21,406 nt of DNA, from positions 1-21,406 of the forward strand of contig NEEC01000087.1 in NCBI GenBank assembly GCA_002189035.1, read 5' to 3'. The notes under the pieces were generated by a model. That model did no database searches and was not told the DNA's origin. It saw nothing but the letters and a program-made list of their open reading frames with translations. Position numbers and translations under genes: made by a program. The first letter of the stretch is position 1; every line of letters starts with the position of its first letter. The stretch comes from Utricularia gibba (taxonomy: Eukaryota > Streptophyta > Magnoliopsida > Lamiales > Lentibulariaceae). Positions 1 through 12,800 of this stretch are shown in pieces.

Positions 1-511
1 AAGTAATATCATATGGAGTTACGTTTTTCCGATAACTGTGGACATATTAAAAACAACCTCAACGAAAAGTGTCTTCCGTGTCCTTCCTTGGTGGCTGCGT
101 TAATAATGTGCTTCTCGTTCTCGACATTGATGCAAATGGGATACACGGCAAAAGAATCAAATAGCCACTAGAGACATGGTGTATGGGAATGGTGCATCAA
201 GAATCAGAAGTATCATAGCAACTAATTGAATCAATCAACAGCCAAAACATATGGTGTCAAACTTCATCGGATATGCGATCAAGATGGAAAAAAGTCACAT
301 GTTACATCATGAATTTCGTGGCATCACTTATCCCAACACTGTTGTATACTCAGGATATGCGTAAATATTTATTTTTAACAAATCCGGTGCACGTGTGATT
401 TTTCGGCTGCATCCCGAATGGTGATGCGCAATGAAATGACTATGTCGCACATCCTGGTCCACGAAGCACCTCTTCGAAAACATGTAGAGCCTTACTCTTC
501 ATAGCACACCA
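1..511. repeat. Partial leftmost unit
   Basis: This copy enters at unit offset 24, just after the HindIII site, and otherwise runs to the normal unit end. It reads GCGTTAATAATG near 96-107 where core units read GCGTCTAAGAATG. The AATAATG state is otherwise seen only in right-side units (17607, 19950, 20486, 21018). The rest matches the core, including the CGAAAACATG run near the unit end. Confidence 0.97.
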
Positions 512-3177
512 TTGGGAAGCTTTATTCGTGCTCCAAGTAATATCATATGGAGTTACGTTTTTCCGATAACTGTGGACATATTAAAAACAACCTCAACGAA
601 AAGTGTCTTCCGTGTCCTTCCTTGGTGGCTGCGTTTAAGAATGTGCTTCTCGTTCTCGACATTGATGCAAATGGGATACACGGCAAAAGAATCAAATAGC
701 CACTAGAGACATGGTGTATGGGAATGGTGCATCAAGAATCAGAAGTATCATAGCAACTAATTGAATCAATCAACAGCCAAAACATATGGTGTCAAACTTC
801 ATCGGATATGCGATCAAGATGGAAAAAAGTCACATGTTACATCATGAATTTCGTGGCATCACTTATCCCAACACTGTTGTATACTCAGGATATGCGTAAA
901 TATTTATTTTTAACAAATCCGGTGCACGTGTGATTTTTCGGCTGCATCCCGAATGGTGATGCGCAATGAAATGACTATGTCGCACATCCTGGTCCACGAA
1001 GCACCTCTTCGAAAATGTAGAGCCTTACTCTTCATAGCACACCATTGGGAAGCTTTATTCGTGCTCAAAGTAATATCATATGGAGTTACGTTTTTTCCGA
1101 TAACTGTGGACATATTAAAAACAACCTCAACGAAAAGTGTCTTCCGTGTCCTTCCTTGGTGGCTGCGTCTAAGAATGTGCTTCTCGTTCTCGACATTGAT
1201 GCAAATGGGATACACGGCAAAAGAATCAAATAGCCACTAGAGACATGGTGTATGGGAATGGTGCATCAAGAATCAGAAGTATCATAGCAACTAATTGAAT
1301 CAATCAACAGCCAAAACATATGGTGTCAAACTTCATCGGATATGCGATCAAGATGGAAAAAAGTCACATGTTACATCATGAATTTCGTGGCATCACTTAT
1401 CCCAACACTGTTGTATACTCAGGATATGCGTAAATATTTATTTTTAACAAATCCGGTGCACGTGTGATTTTTCGGCTGCATCCCGAATGGTGATGCGCAA
1501 TGAAATGACTATGTCGCACATCCTGGTCCACGAAGCACCTCTTCGAAACATGTAGAGCCTTACTCTTCATAGCACACCATTGGGAAGCTTTTTTCGTGCT
1601 CCAAGTAATATCATATGGAGTTACGTTTTTCCGATAACTGTGGACATATTAAAAACAACCTCAACGAAAAGTGTCTTCCGTGTCCTTCCTTGGTGGCTGC
1701 GTCTAAGAATGTGCTTCTCGTTCTCGACATTGATGCAAATGGGATACACGGCAAAAGAATCAAATAGCCACTAGAGACATGGTGTATGGGAATGGTGCAT
1801 CAAGAATCAGAAGTATCATAGCAACTAATTGAATCAATCAACAGCCAAAACATATGGTGTCAAACTTCATCGGATATGCGATCAAGATGGAAAAAAGTCA
1901 CATGTTACATCATGAATTTCGTGGCATCACTTATCCCAACACTGTTGTATACTCAGGATATGCGTAAATATTTATTTTTAACAAATCCGTGCACGTGTGA
2001 TTTTTCGGCTGCATCCCGAATGGTGATGCGCAATGAAATGACTATGTCGCACATCCTGGTCCACGAAGCACCTCTTCGAAACATGTAGAGCCTTACTCTT
2101 CATAGCACACCATTGGGAAGCTTTATTCGTGCTCCAAGTAATATCATATGGAGTTACGTTTTCCGATAACTGTGGACATATTAAAAACAACCTCAACGAA
2201 AAGTGTCTTCCGTGTCCTTCCTTGGTGGCTGCGTCTAAGAATGTGCTTCTCGTTCTCGACATTGATGCAAATGGGATACACGGCAAAAGAATCAAATAGC
2301 CACTAGAGACATGGTGTATGGGAATGGTGCATCAAGAATCAGAAGTATCATAGCAACTAATTGAATCAATCAACAGCCAAAACATATGGTGTCAAACTTC
2401 ATCGGATATGCGATCAAGATGGAAAAAAGTCACATGTTACATCATGAATTTCGTGGCATCACTTATCCCAACACTGTTGTATACTCAGGATATGCGTAAA
2501 TATTTATTTTTAACAAATCCGGTGCACGTGTGATTTTTCGGCTGCATCCCGAATGGTGATGCGCAATGAAATGACTATGTCGCACATCCTGGTCCACGAA
2601 GCACCTCTTCGAAACATGTAGAGCCTTACTCTTCATAGCACACCATTGGGAAGCTTTATTCGTGCTCCAAGTAATATCATATGGAGTTACGTTTTTCCGA
2701 TAACTGTGGACATATTAAAAACAACCAACGAAAAGTGTCTTCCGTGTCCTTCCTTGGTGGCTGCGTCTAAGAATGTGCTTCTCGTTCTCGACATTGATGC
2801 AAATGGGATACACGGCAAAAGAATCAAATAGCCACTAGAGACATGGTGTATGGGAATGGTGCATCAAGAATCAGAAGTATCATAGCAACTAATTGAATCA
2901 ATCAACAGCCAAAACATATGGTGTCAAACTTCATCGGATATGCGATCAAGATGGAAAAAAGTCACATGTTACATCATGAATTTCGTGGCATCACTTATCC
3001 AACACTGTTGTATACTCAGGATATGCGTAAATATTTATTTTTAACAAATCCGGTGCACGTGTGATTTTTCGGCTGCATCCCGAATGGTGATGCGCAATGA
3101 AATGACTATGTCGCACATCCTGGTCCACGAAGCACCTCTTCGAAAACATGTAGAGCCTTACTCTTCATAGCACACCA
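512..3177. repeat. Five left units with private variants
   Basis: Units start at 512, 1045, 1580, 2113 and 2646, with lengths 533, 535, 533, 533 and 532. Unit 512 has GCGTTTAAG and a two-base loss at its end (CGAAAATGTAG). Unit 1045 has GCTCAAAGT for GCTCCAAGT and one extra T before CCGATAAC. Unit 1580 has a T for A just after HindIII and lost one G near 1988 (AAATCCGTGC). Unit 2113 lost one T before CCGATAAC. Unit 2646 lost two bases (ACAACCAACG) and one C (TTATCCAACA). These changes only shift or merge chance reading frames, so short frames here differ from those in the core. Confidence 0.95.
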
Positions 3178-6100
3178 TTGGGAAGCTTTATTCGTGCTCC
3201 AAGTAATATCATATGGAGTTACGTTTTTCCGATAACTGTGGACATATTAAAAACAACCTCAACGAAAAGTGTCTTCCGTGTCCTTCCTTGGTGGCTGCGT
3301 CTAAGAATGTGCTTCTCGTTCTCGACATTGATGCAAATGGGATACACGGCAAAAGAATCAAATAGCCACTAGAGACATGGTGTATGGGAATGGTGCATCA
3401 AGAATCAGAAGTATCATAGCAACTAATTGAATCAATCAACAGCCAAAACATATGGTGTCAAACTTCATCGGATATGCGATCAAGATGGAAAAAAGTCACA
3501 TGTTACATCATGAATTTCGTGGCATCACTTATCCCAACACTGTTGTATACTCAGGATATGCGTAAATATTTATTTTTAACAAATCCGGTGCACGTGTGAT
3601 TTTTCGGCTGCATCCCGAATGGTGATGCGCAATGAAATGACTATGTCGCACATCCTGGTCCACGAAGCACCTCTTCGAAAACATGTAGAGCCTTACTCTT
3701 CATAGCACACCATTGGGAAGCTTTATTCGTGCTCCAAGTAATATCATATGGAGTTACGTTTTTCCGATAACTGTGGACATATTAAAAACAACCTCAACGA
3801 AAAGTGTCTTCCGTGTCCTTCCTTGGTGGCTGCGTCTAAGAATGTGCTTCTCGTTCTCGACATTGATGCAAATGGGATACACGGCAAAAGAATCAAATAG
3901 CCACTAGAGACATGGTGTATGGGAATGGTGCATCAAGAATCAGAAGTATCATAGCAACTAATTGAATCAATCAACAGCCAAAACATATGGTGTCAAACTT
4001 CATCGGATATGCGATCAAGATGGAAAAAAGTCACATGTTACATCATGAATTTCGTGGCATCACTTATCCCAACACTGTTGTATACTCAGGATATGCGTAA
4101 ATATTTATTTTTAACAAATCCGGTGCACGTGTGATTTTTCGGCTGCATCCCGAATGGTGATGCGCAATGAAATGACTATGTCGCACATCCTGGTCCACGA
4201 AGCACCTCTTCGAAAACATGTAGAGCCTTACTCTTCATAGCACACCATTGGGAAGCTTTATTCGTGCTCCAAGTAATATCATATGGAGTTACGTTTTCCG
4301 ATAACTGTGGACATATTAAAAACAACCTCAACGAAAAGTGTCTTCCGTGTCCTTCCTTGGTGGCTGCGTCTAAGAATGTGCTTCTCGTTCTCGACATTGA
4401 TGCAAATGGGATACACGGCAAAAGAATCAAATAGCCACTAGAGACATGGTGTATGGGAATGGTGCATCAAGAATCAGAAGTATCATAGCAACTAATTGAA
4501 TCAATCAACAGCCAAAACATATGGTGTCAAACTTCATCGGATATGCGATCAAGATGGAAAAAAGTCACATGTTACATCATGAATTTCGTGGCATCACTTA
4601 TCCCAACACTGTTGTATACTCAGGATATGCGTAAATATTTATTTTTAACAAATCCGGTGCACGTGTGATTTTTCGGCTGCATCCCGAATGGTGATGCGCA
4701 ATGAAATGACTATGTCGCACATCCTGGTCCACGAAGCACCTCTTCGAAAACATGTAGAGCCTTACTCTTCATAGCACACCATTGGGAAGCTTTATTCGTG
4801 CTCCAAGTAATATCATATGGAGTTACGTTTTTCCGATAACTGTGGACATATTAAAAACAACCTCAACGAAAAGTGTCTTCCGTGTCCTTCCTTGGTGGCT
4901 GCGTCTAAGAATGTGCTTCTCGTTCTCGACATTGATGCAAATGGGATACACGGCAAAAGAATCAAATAGCCACTAGAGACATGGTGTATGGGAATGGTGC
5001 ATCAAGAATCAGAAGTATCATAGCAACTAATTGAATCAATCAACAGCCAAAACATATGGTGTCAAACTTCATCGGATATGCGATCAAGATGGAAAAAAGT
5101 CACATGTTACATCATGAATTTCGTGGCATCACTTATCCCAACACTGTTGTATACTCAGGATATGCGTAAATATTTATTTTTAACAAATCCGGTGCACGTG
5201 TGATTTTTCGGCTGCATCCCGAATGGTGATGCGCAATGAAATGACTATGTCGCACATCCTGGTCCACGAAGCACCTCTTCGAAACATGTAGAGCCTTACT
5301 CTTCATAGCACACCATTGGGAAGCTTTATTCGTGCTCCAAGTAATATCATATGGAGTTACGTTTTTCCGATAACTGTGGACATATTAAAAACAACCTCAA
5401 CGAAAAGTGTCTTCCGTGTCCTTCCTTGGTGGCTGCGTCTAAGAATGTGCTTCTCGTTCTCGACATTGATGCAAATGGGATACACGGCAAAAGAATCAAA
5501 TAGCCACTAGAGACATGGTGTATGGGAATGGTGCATCAAGAATCAGAAGTATCATAGCAACTAATTGAATCAATCAACAGCCAAAACATATGGTGTCAAA
5601 CTTCATCGGATATGCGATCAAGATGGAAAAAAGTCACATGTTACATCATGAATTTCGTGGCATCACTTATCCCAACACTGTTGTATACTCAGGATATGCG
5701 TAAATATTTATTTTTAACAAATCCGGTGCACGTGTGATTTTTCGGCTGCATCCCGAATGGTGATGCGCAATGAAATGACTATGTCGCACATCCTGGTCCA
5801 CGAAGCACCTCTTCGAAACATGTAGAGCCTTACTCTTCATAGCACACCATTGGGAAGCTTTATTCGTGCTCCAAGTAATATCATATGGAGTTACGTTTTT
5901 CCGATAACTGTGGACATATTAAAAACAACCTCAACGAAAAGTGTCTTCCGTGTCCTTCCTTGGTGGCTGCGTCTAAGAATGTGCTTCTCGTTCTCGACAT
6001 TGATGCAAATGGGATACACGGCAAAAGAATCAAATAGCCACTAGAGACATGGTGTATGGGAATGGTGCATCAAGAATCAGAAGTATCATAGCAACTAATT

Positions 6101-6390
6101 GAATCAATCAACAGCCAAAACATATGGTGTCAAACTTCATCGGATATGCGATCAAGATGGAAAAAAGTCACATGTTACATCATGAATTTCGTGGCATCAC
6201 TTATCCCAACACTGTTGTATACTCAGGATATGCGTAAATATTTATTTTTAACAAATCCGGTGCACGTGTGATTTTTCGGCTGCATCCCGAATGGTGATGC
6301 GCAATGAAATGACTATGTCGCACATCCTGGTCCACGAAGCACCTCTTCGAAAACATGTAGAGCCTTACTCTTCATAGCACACCATTGGGA

Positions 6391-6563
6391 AGCTTTATTC
6401 GTGCTCCAAGTAATATCATATGGAGTTACGTTTTTCCGATAACTGTGGACATATTAAAAACAACCTCAACGAAAAGTGTCTTCCGTGTCCTTCCTTGGTG
6501 GCTGCGTCTAAGAATGTGCTTCTCGTTCTCGACATTGATGCAAATGGGATACACGGCAAAAGA
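6391..6563. other. 173-bp segment absent from second half of composite
   Basis: This is the part of an ordinary unit from the HindIII site to just before ATCAAATAG. In the composite, TTGGGA joins directly to ATCAAATAG at about 19589-19600, leaving it out. A GAA triplet lies at each boundary (GGGAAGC on the left, AAAGAATC on the right) and is present once in the compact version. That fits either a deletion at microhomology or an insertion with a 3-bp target duplication. It overlaps the 53-bp segment, so both cannot be independent insertions into the same molecule without further rearrangement. Confidence 0.7.
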
Positions 6564-6595
6564 ATCAAATAGCCACTAGAGACATGGTGTATGGG
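6543..6595. other. 53-bp segment absent from first half of composite
   Basis: It is bounded by a direct repeat AATGG, at 6543-6547 and again at 6596-6600. The composite keeps one AATGG (19370-19374) and lacks the rest. Just inside the two repeats are ATACAC on the left and GTGTAT on the right, a 6-bp inverted pair. Either direction, insertion or microhomology deletion, explains this. Confidence 0.7.
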
Positions 6596-6701
6596 AATGG
6601 TGCATCAAGAATCAGAAGTATCATAGCAACTAATTGAATCAATCAACAGCCAAAACATATGGTGTCAAACTTCATCGGATATGCGATCAAGATGGAAAAA
6701 A

Positions 6702-6800
6702 GTCACATGTTACATCATGAATTTCGTGGCATCACTTATCCCAACACTGTTGTATACTCAGGATATGCGTAAATATTTATTTTTAACAAATCCGGTGCAC
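6702..6800. other. 99-bp segment absent from composite
   Basis: Ordinary units carry 99 bp between AAAAAA and GTGTGATTTTTCGG that the composite lacks. The composite reads AAAAAAGTGTTATTTTTC, one substitution aside a clean join with GT shared by both ends. The length is exactly 33 codons. In the frame of the 70-codon ORF the segment carries an in-frame TGA and TAA, so its presence stops the frame without changing phase. An inverted pair TCACA/TGTGA brackets it. Depending on where the GT is placed, the segment can start with GT but never ends in AG, so it is not a canonical spliceosomal intron. Confidence 0.7.
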
Positions 6801-6803
6801 GTG
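6770..6803. other. A/T block next to CACGTG palindrome, one per unit
   Basis: A 17-bp run of only A and T (6770-6786) contains the palindrome TAAATATTTA and, on the minus strand, AATAAA at 6776-6781. It is followed within about 10 bp by GTGCAC overlapping CACGTG. CACGTG is the core of E-box/G-box sites for basic helix-loop-helix proteins. Function is not shown. The block is present in ordinary units but falls mostly inside the 99-bp segment missing from the composite. Confidence 0.4.
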
Positions 6804-9800
6804 TGATTTTTCGGCTGCATCCCGAATGGTGATGCGCAATGAAATGACTATGTCGCACATCCTGGTCCACGAAGCACCTCTTCGAAAACATGTAGAGCCT
6901 TACTCTTCATAGCACACCATTGGGAAGCTTTATTCGTGCTCCAAGTAATATCATATGGAGTTACGTTTTTCCGATAACTGTGGACATATTAAAAACAACC
7001 TCAACGAAAAGTGTCTTCCGTGTCCTTCCTTGGTGGCTGCGTCTAAGAATGTGCTTCTCGTTCTCGACATTGATGCAAATGGGATACACGGCAAAAGAAT
7101 CAAATAGCCACTAGAGACATGGTGTATGGGAATGGTGCATCAAGAATCAGAAGTATCATAGCAACTAATTGAATCAATCAACAGCCAAAACATATGGTGT
7201 CAAACTTCATCGGATATGCGATCAAGATGGAAAAAAGTCACATGTTACATCATGAATTTCGTGGCATCACTTATCCCAACACTGTTGTATACTCAGGATA
7301 TGCGTAAATATTTATTTTTAACAAATCCGGTGCACGTGTGATTTTTCGGCTGCATCCCGAATGGTGATGCGCAATGAAATGACTATGTCGCACATCCTGG
7401 TCCACGAAGCACCTCTTCGAAAACATGTAGAGCCTTACTCTTCATAGCACACCATTGGGAAGCTTTATTCGTGCTCCAAGTAATATCATATGGAGTTACG
7501 TTTTTCCGATAACTGTGGACATATTAAAAACAACCTCAACGAAAAGTGTCTTCCGTGTCCTTCCTTGGTGGCTGCGTCTAAGAATGTGCTTCTCGTTCTC
7601 GACATTGATGCAAATGGGATACACGGCAAAAGAATCAAATAGCCACTAGAGACATGGTGTATGGGAATGGTGCATCAAGAATCAGAAGTATCATAGCAAC
7701 TAATTGAATCAATCAACAGCCAAAACATATGGTGTCAAACTTCATCGGATATGCGATCAAGATGGAAAAAAGTCACATGTTACATCATGAATTTCGTGGC
7801 ATCACTTATCCCAACACTGTTGTATACTCAGGATATGCGTAAATATTTATTTTTAACAAATCCGGTGCACGTGTGATTTTTCGGCTGCATCCCGAATGGT
7901 GATGCGCAATGAAATGACTATGTCGCACATCCTGGTCCACGAAGCACCTCTTCGAAAACATGTAGAGCCTTACTCTTCATAGCACACCATTGGGAAGCTT
8001 TATTCGTGCTCCAAGTAATATCATATGGAGTTACGTTTTTCCGATAACTGTGGACATATTAAAAACAACCTCAACGAAAAGTGTCTTCCGTGTCCTTCCT
8101 TGGTGGCTGCGTCTAAGAATGTGCTTCTCGTTCTCGACATTGATGCAAATGGGATACACGGCAAAAGAATCAAATAGCCACTAGAGACATGGTGTATGGG
8201 AATGGTGCATCAAGAATCAGAAGTATCATAGCAACTAATTGAATCAATCAACAGCCAAAACATATGGTGTCAAACTTCATCGGATATGCGATCAAGATGG
8301 AAAAAAGTCACATGTTACATCATGAATTTCGTGGCATCACTTATCCCAACACTGTTGTATACTCAGGATATGCGTAAATATTTATTTTTAACAAATCCGG
8401 TGCACGTGTGATTTTTCGGCTGCATCCCGAATGGTGATGCGCAATGAAATGACTATGTCGCACATCCTGGTCCACGAAGCACCTCTTCGAAAACATGTAG
8501 AGCCTTACTCTTCATAGCACACCATTGGGAAGCTTTATTCGTGCTCCAAGTAATATCATATGGAGTTACGTTTTTCCGATAACTGTGGACATATTAAAAA
8601 CAACCTCAACGAAAAGTGTCTTCCGTGTCCTTCCTTGGTGGCTGCGTCTAAGAATGTGCTTCTCGTTCTCGACATTGATGCAAATGGGATACACGGCAAA
8701 AGAATCAAATAGCCACTAGAGACATGGTGTATGGGAATGGTGCATCAAGAATCAGAAGTATCATAGCAACTAATTGAATCAATCAACAGCCAAAACATAT
8801 GGTGTCAAACTTCATCGGATATGCGATCAAGATGGAAAAAAGTCACATGTTACATCATGAATTTCGTGGCATCACTTATCCCAACACTGTTGTATACTCA
8901 GGATATGCGTAAATATTTATTTTTAACAAATCCGGTGCACGTGTGATTTTTCGGCTGCATCCCGAATGGTGATGCGCAATGAAATGACTATGTCGCACAT
9001 CCTGGTCCACGAAGCACCTCTTCGAAACATGTAGAGCCTTACTCTTCATAGCACACCATTGGGAAGCTTTATTCGTGCTCCAAGTAATATCATATGGAGT
9101 TACGTTTTTCCGATAACTGTGGACATATTAAAAACAACCTCAACGAAAAGTGTCTTCCGTGTCCTTCCTTGGTGGCTGCGTCTAAGAATGTGCTTCTCGT
9201 TCTCGACATTGATGCAAATGGATACACGGCAAAAGAATCAAATAGCCACTAGAGACATGGTGTATGGGAATGGTGCATCAAGAATCAGAAGTATCATAGC
9301 AACTAATTGAATCAATCAACAGCCAAAACATATGGTGTCAAACTTCATCGGATATGCGATCAAGATGGAAAAAAGTCACATGTTACATCATGAATTTCGT
9401 GGCATCACTTATCCCAACACTGTTGTATACTCAGGATATGCGTAAATATTTATTTTTAACAAATCCGGTGCACGTGTGATTTTTCGGCTGCATCCCGAAT
9501 GGTGATGCGCAATGAAATGACTATGTCGCACATCCTGGTCCACGAAGCACCTCTTCGAAAACATGTAGAGCCTTACTCTTCATAGCACACCATTGGGAAG
9601 CTTTATTCGTGCTCCAAGTAATATCATATGGAGTTACGTTTTTCCGATAACTGTGGACATATTAAAAACAACCTCAACGAAAAGTGTCTTCCGTGTCCTT
9701 CCTTGGTGGCTGCGTCTAAGAATGTGCTTCTCGTTCTCGACATTGATGCAAATGGGATACACGGCAAAAGAATCAAATAGCCACTAGAGACATGGTGTAT

Positions 9801-12800
9801 GGGAATGGTGCATCAAGAATCAGAAGTATCATAGCAACTAATTGAATCAATCAACAGCCAAAACATATGGTGTCAAACTTCATCGGATATGCGATCAAGA
9901 TGGAAAAAAGTCACATGTTACATCATGAATTTCGTGGCATCACTTATCCCAACACTGTTGTATACTCAGGATATGCGTAAATATTTATTTTTAACAAATC
10001 CGGTGCACGTGTGATTTTTCGGCTGCATCCCGAATGGTGATGCGCAATGAAATGACTATGTCGCACATCCTGGTCCACGAAGCACCTCTTCGAAAACATG
10101 TAGAGCCTTACTCTTCATAGCACACCATTGGGAAGCTTTATTCGTGCTCCAAGTAATATCATATGGAGTTACGTTTTTCCGATAACTGTGGACATATTAA
10201 AAACAACCTCAACGAAAAGTGTCTTCCGTGTCCTTCCTTGGTGGCTGCGTCTAAGAATGTGCTTCTCGTTCTCGACATTGATGCAAATGGGATACACGGC
10301 AAAAGAATCAAATAGCCACTAGAGACATGGTGTATGGGAATGGTGCATCAAGAATCAGAAGTATCATAGCAACTAATTGAATCAATCAACAGCCAAAACA
10401 TATGGTGTCAAACTTCATCGGATATGCGATCAAGATGGAAAAAAGTCACATGTTACATCATGAATTTCGTGGCATCACTTATCCCAACACTGTTGTATAC
10501 TCAGGATATGCGTAAATATTTATTTTTAACAAATCCGGTGCACGTGTGATTTTTCGGCTGCATCCCGAATGGTGATGCGCAATGAAATGACTATGTCGCA
10601 CATCCTGGTCCACGAAGCACCTCTTCGAAACATGTAGAGCCTTACTCTTCATAGCACACCATTGGGAAGCTTTATTCGTGCTCCAAGTAATATCATATGG
10701 AGTTACGTTTTCCGATAACTGTGGACATATTAAAAACAACCTCAACGAAAAGTGTCTTCCGTGTCCTTCCTTGGTGGCTGCGTCTAAGAATGTGCTTCTC
10801 GTTCTCGACATTGATGCAAATGGGATACACGGCAAAAGAATCAAATAGCCACTAGAGACATGGTGTATGGGAATGGTGCATCAAGAATCAGAAGTATCAT
10901 AGCAACTAATTGAATCAATCAACAGCCAAAACATATGGTGTCAAACTTCATCGGATATGCGATCAAGATGGAAAAAAGTCACATGTTACATCATGAATTT
11001 CGTGGCATCACTTATCCCAACACTGTTGTATACTCAGGATATGCGTAAATATTTATTTTTAACAAATCCGGTGCACGTGTGATTTTTCGGCTGCATCCCG
11101 AATGGTGATGCGCAATGAAATGACTATGTCGCACATCCTGGTCCACGAAGCACCTCTTCGAAAACATGTAGAGCCTTACTCTTCATAGCACACCATTGGG
11201 AAGCTTTATTCGTGCTCCAAGTAATATCATATGGAGTTACGTTTTTCCGATAACTGTGGACATATTAAAAACAACCTCAACGAAAAGTGTCTTCCGTGTC
11301 CTTCCTTGGTGGCTGCGTCTAAGAATGTGCTTCTCGTTCTCGACATTGATGCAAATGGGATACACGGCAAAAGAATCAAATAGCCACTAGAGACATGGTG
11401 TATGGGAATGGTGCATCAAGAATCAGAAGTATCATAGCAACTAATTGAATCAATCAACAGCCAAAACATATGGTGTCAAACTTCATCGGATATGCGATCA
11501 AGATGGAAAAAAGTCACATGTTACATCATGAATTTCGTGGCATCACTTATCCCAACACTGTTGTATACTCAGGATATGCGTAAATATTTATTTTTAACAA
11601 ATCCGGTGCACGTGTGATTTTTCGGCTGCATCCCGAATGGTGATGCGCAATGAAATGACTATGTCGCACATCCTGGTCCACGAAGCACCTCTTCGAAAAC
11701 ATGTAGAGCCTTACTCTTCATAGCACACCATTGGGAAGCTTTATTCGTGCTCCAAGTAATATCATATGGAGTTACGTTTTTCCGATAACTGTGGACATAT
11801 TAAAAACAACCTCAACGAAAAGTGTCTTCCGTGTCCTTCCTTGGTGGCTGCGTCTAAGAATGTGCTTCTCGTTCTCGACATTGATGCAAATGGGATACAC
11901 GGCAAAAGAATCAAATAGCCACTAGAGACATGGTGTATGGGAATGGTGCATCAAGAATCAGAAGTATCATAGCAACTAATTGAATCAATCAACAGCCAAA
12001 ACATATGGTGTCAAACTTCATCGGATATGCGATCAAGATGGAAAAAAGTCACATGTTACATCATGAATTTCGTGGCATCACTTATCCCAACACTGTTGTA
12101 TACTCAGGATATGCGTAAATATTTATTTTTAACAAATCCGGTGCACGTGTGATTTTTCGGCTGCATCCCGAATGGTGATGCGCAATGAAATGACTATGTC
12201 GCACATCCTGGTCCACGAAGCACCTCTTCGAAAACATGTAGAGCCTTACTCTTCATAGCACACCATTGGGAAGCTTTATTCGTGCTCCAAGTAATATCAT
12301 ATGGAGTTACGTTTTTCCGATAACTGTGGACATATTAAAAACAACCTCAACGAAAAGTGTCTTCCGTGTCCTTCCTTGGTGGCTGCGTCTAAGAATGTGC
12401 TTCTCGTTCTCGACATTGATGCAAATGGGATACACGGCAAAAGAATCAAATAGCCACTAGAGACATGGTGTATGGGAATGGTGCATCAAGAATCAGAAGT
12501 ATCATAGCAACTAATTGAATCAATCAACAGCCAAAACATATGGTGTCAAACTTCATCGGATATGCGATCAAGATGGAAAAAAGTCACATGTTACATCATG
12601 AATTTCGTGGCATCACTTATCCCAACACTGTTGTATACTCAGGATATGCGTAAATATTTATTTTTAACAAATCCGGTGCACGTGTGATTTTTCGGCTGCA
12701 TCCCGAATGGTGATGCGCAATGAAATGACTATGTCGCACATCCTGGTCCACGAAGCACCTCTTCGAAAACATGTAGAGCCTTACTCTTCATAGCACACCA

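Larger units (their letters stand above)
6385..6919. repeat. Reference 535-bp unit of the array
   Basis: This is a typical full-length core unit. It holds a HindIII site at 6390-6395, an NdeI site in the first tenth, and a second NdeI site near 6656-6661. A 9-bp direct repeat, GGATATGCG, occurs twice about 84 bp apart (near 6677 and 6761). An A/T-only block lies at 6770-6786, followed by overlapping palindromes GTGCAC (6795-6800) and CACGTG (6798-6803). G+C is 219 of 535 by hand count. I looked for tRNA B-box, spliced-leader, 5S rRNA, U6 and hammerhead-ribozyme signatures and saw none. There is no long ATG-started frame on either strand. Confidence 0.95.

Noticed and set aside
1876-2088. A 70-codon frame created by one missing G at about 1988
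   Set aside because: A private one-base loss fuses two frames. No other unit has it, and the product is not recognisable.
6385-6579. A 64-codon frame repeated in most units, starting at TTG just before the HindIII site
   Set aside because: It has no upstream ATG, is shifted or lost by one- or two-base changes in several copies, and is identical between copies only because the DNA is. Eukaryotic translation from this TTG is unlikely.
6424-6712. Yeast point-centromere elements: TTTTTCCGATAA resembling CDEIII and GTCACATG matching CDEI
   Set aside because: The order and the roughly 270-bp spacing do not fit, there is no A/T-rich CDEII between them, and the CDEIII core differs. A CENP-B box was also looked for and not found.
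6702-6800. Spliceosomal intron in ordinary units
   Set aside because: The 99-bp segment can begin with GT but cannot end in AG at any placement allowed by the shared bases, and no branch-point or pyrimidine tract is evident.
6385-6919. Hammerhead ribozyme, tRNA, 5S rRNA or spliced-leader gene in the unit
   Set aside because: No CTGATGA core on either strand, no tRNA B-box match, and no recognised 5S, U6 or leader sequence.
10479-10844. A 121-codon minus-strand frame across a unit junction
   Set aside because: It is open only where a four-T run and a three-A run happen to coincide. Neighbouring units break it by a single base, so it is a homopolymer accident.
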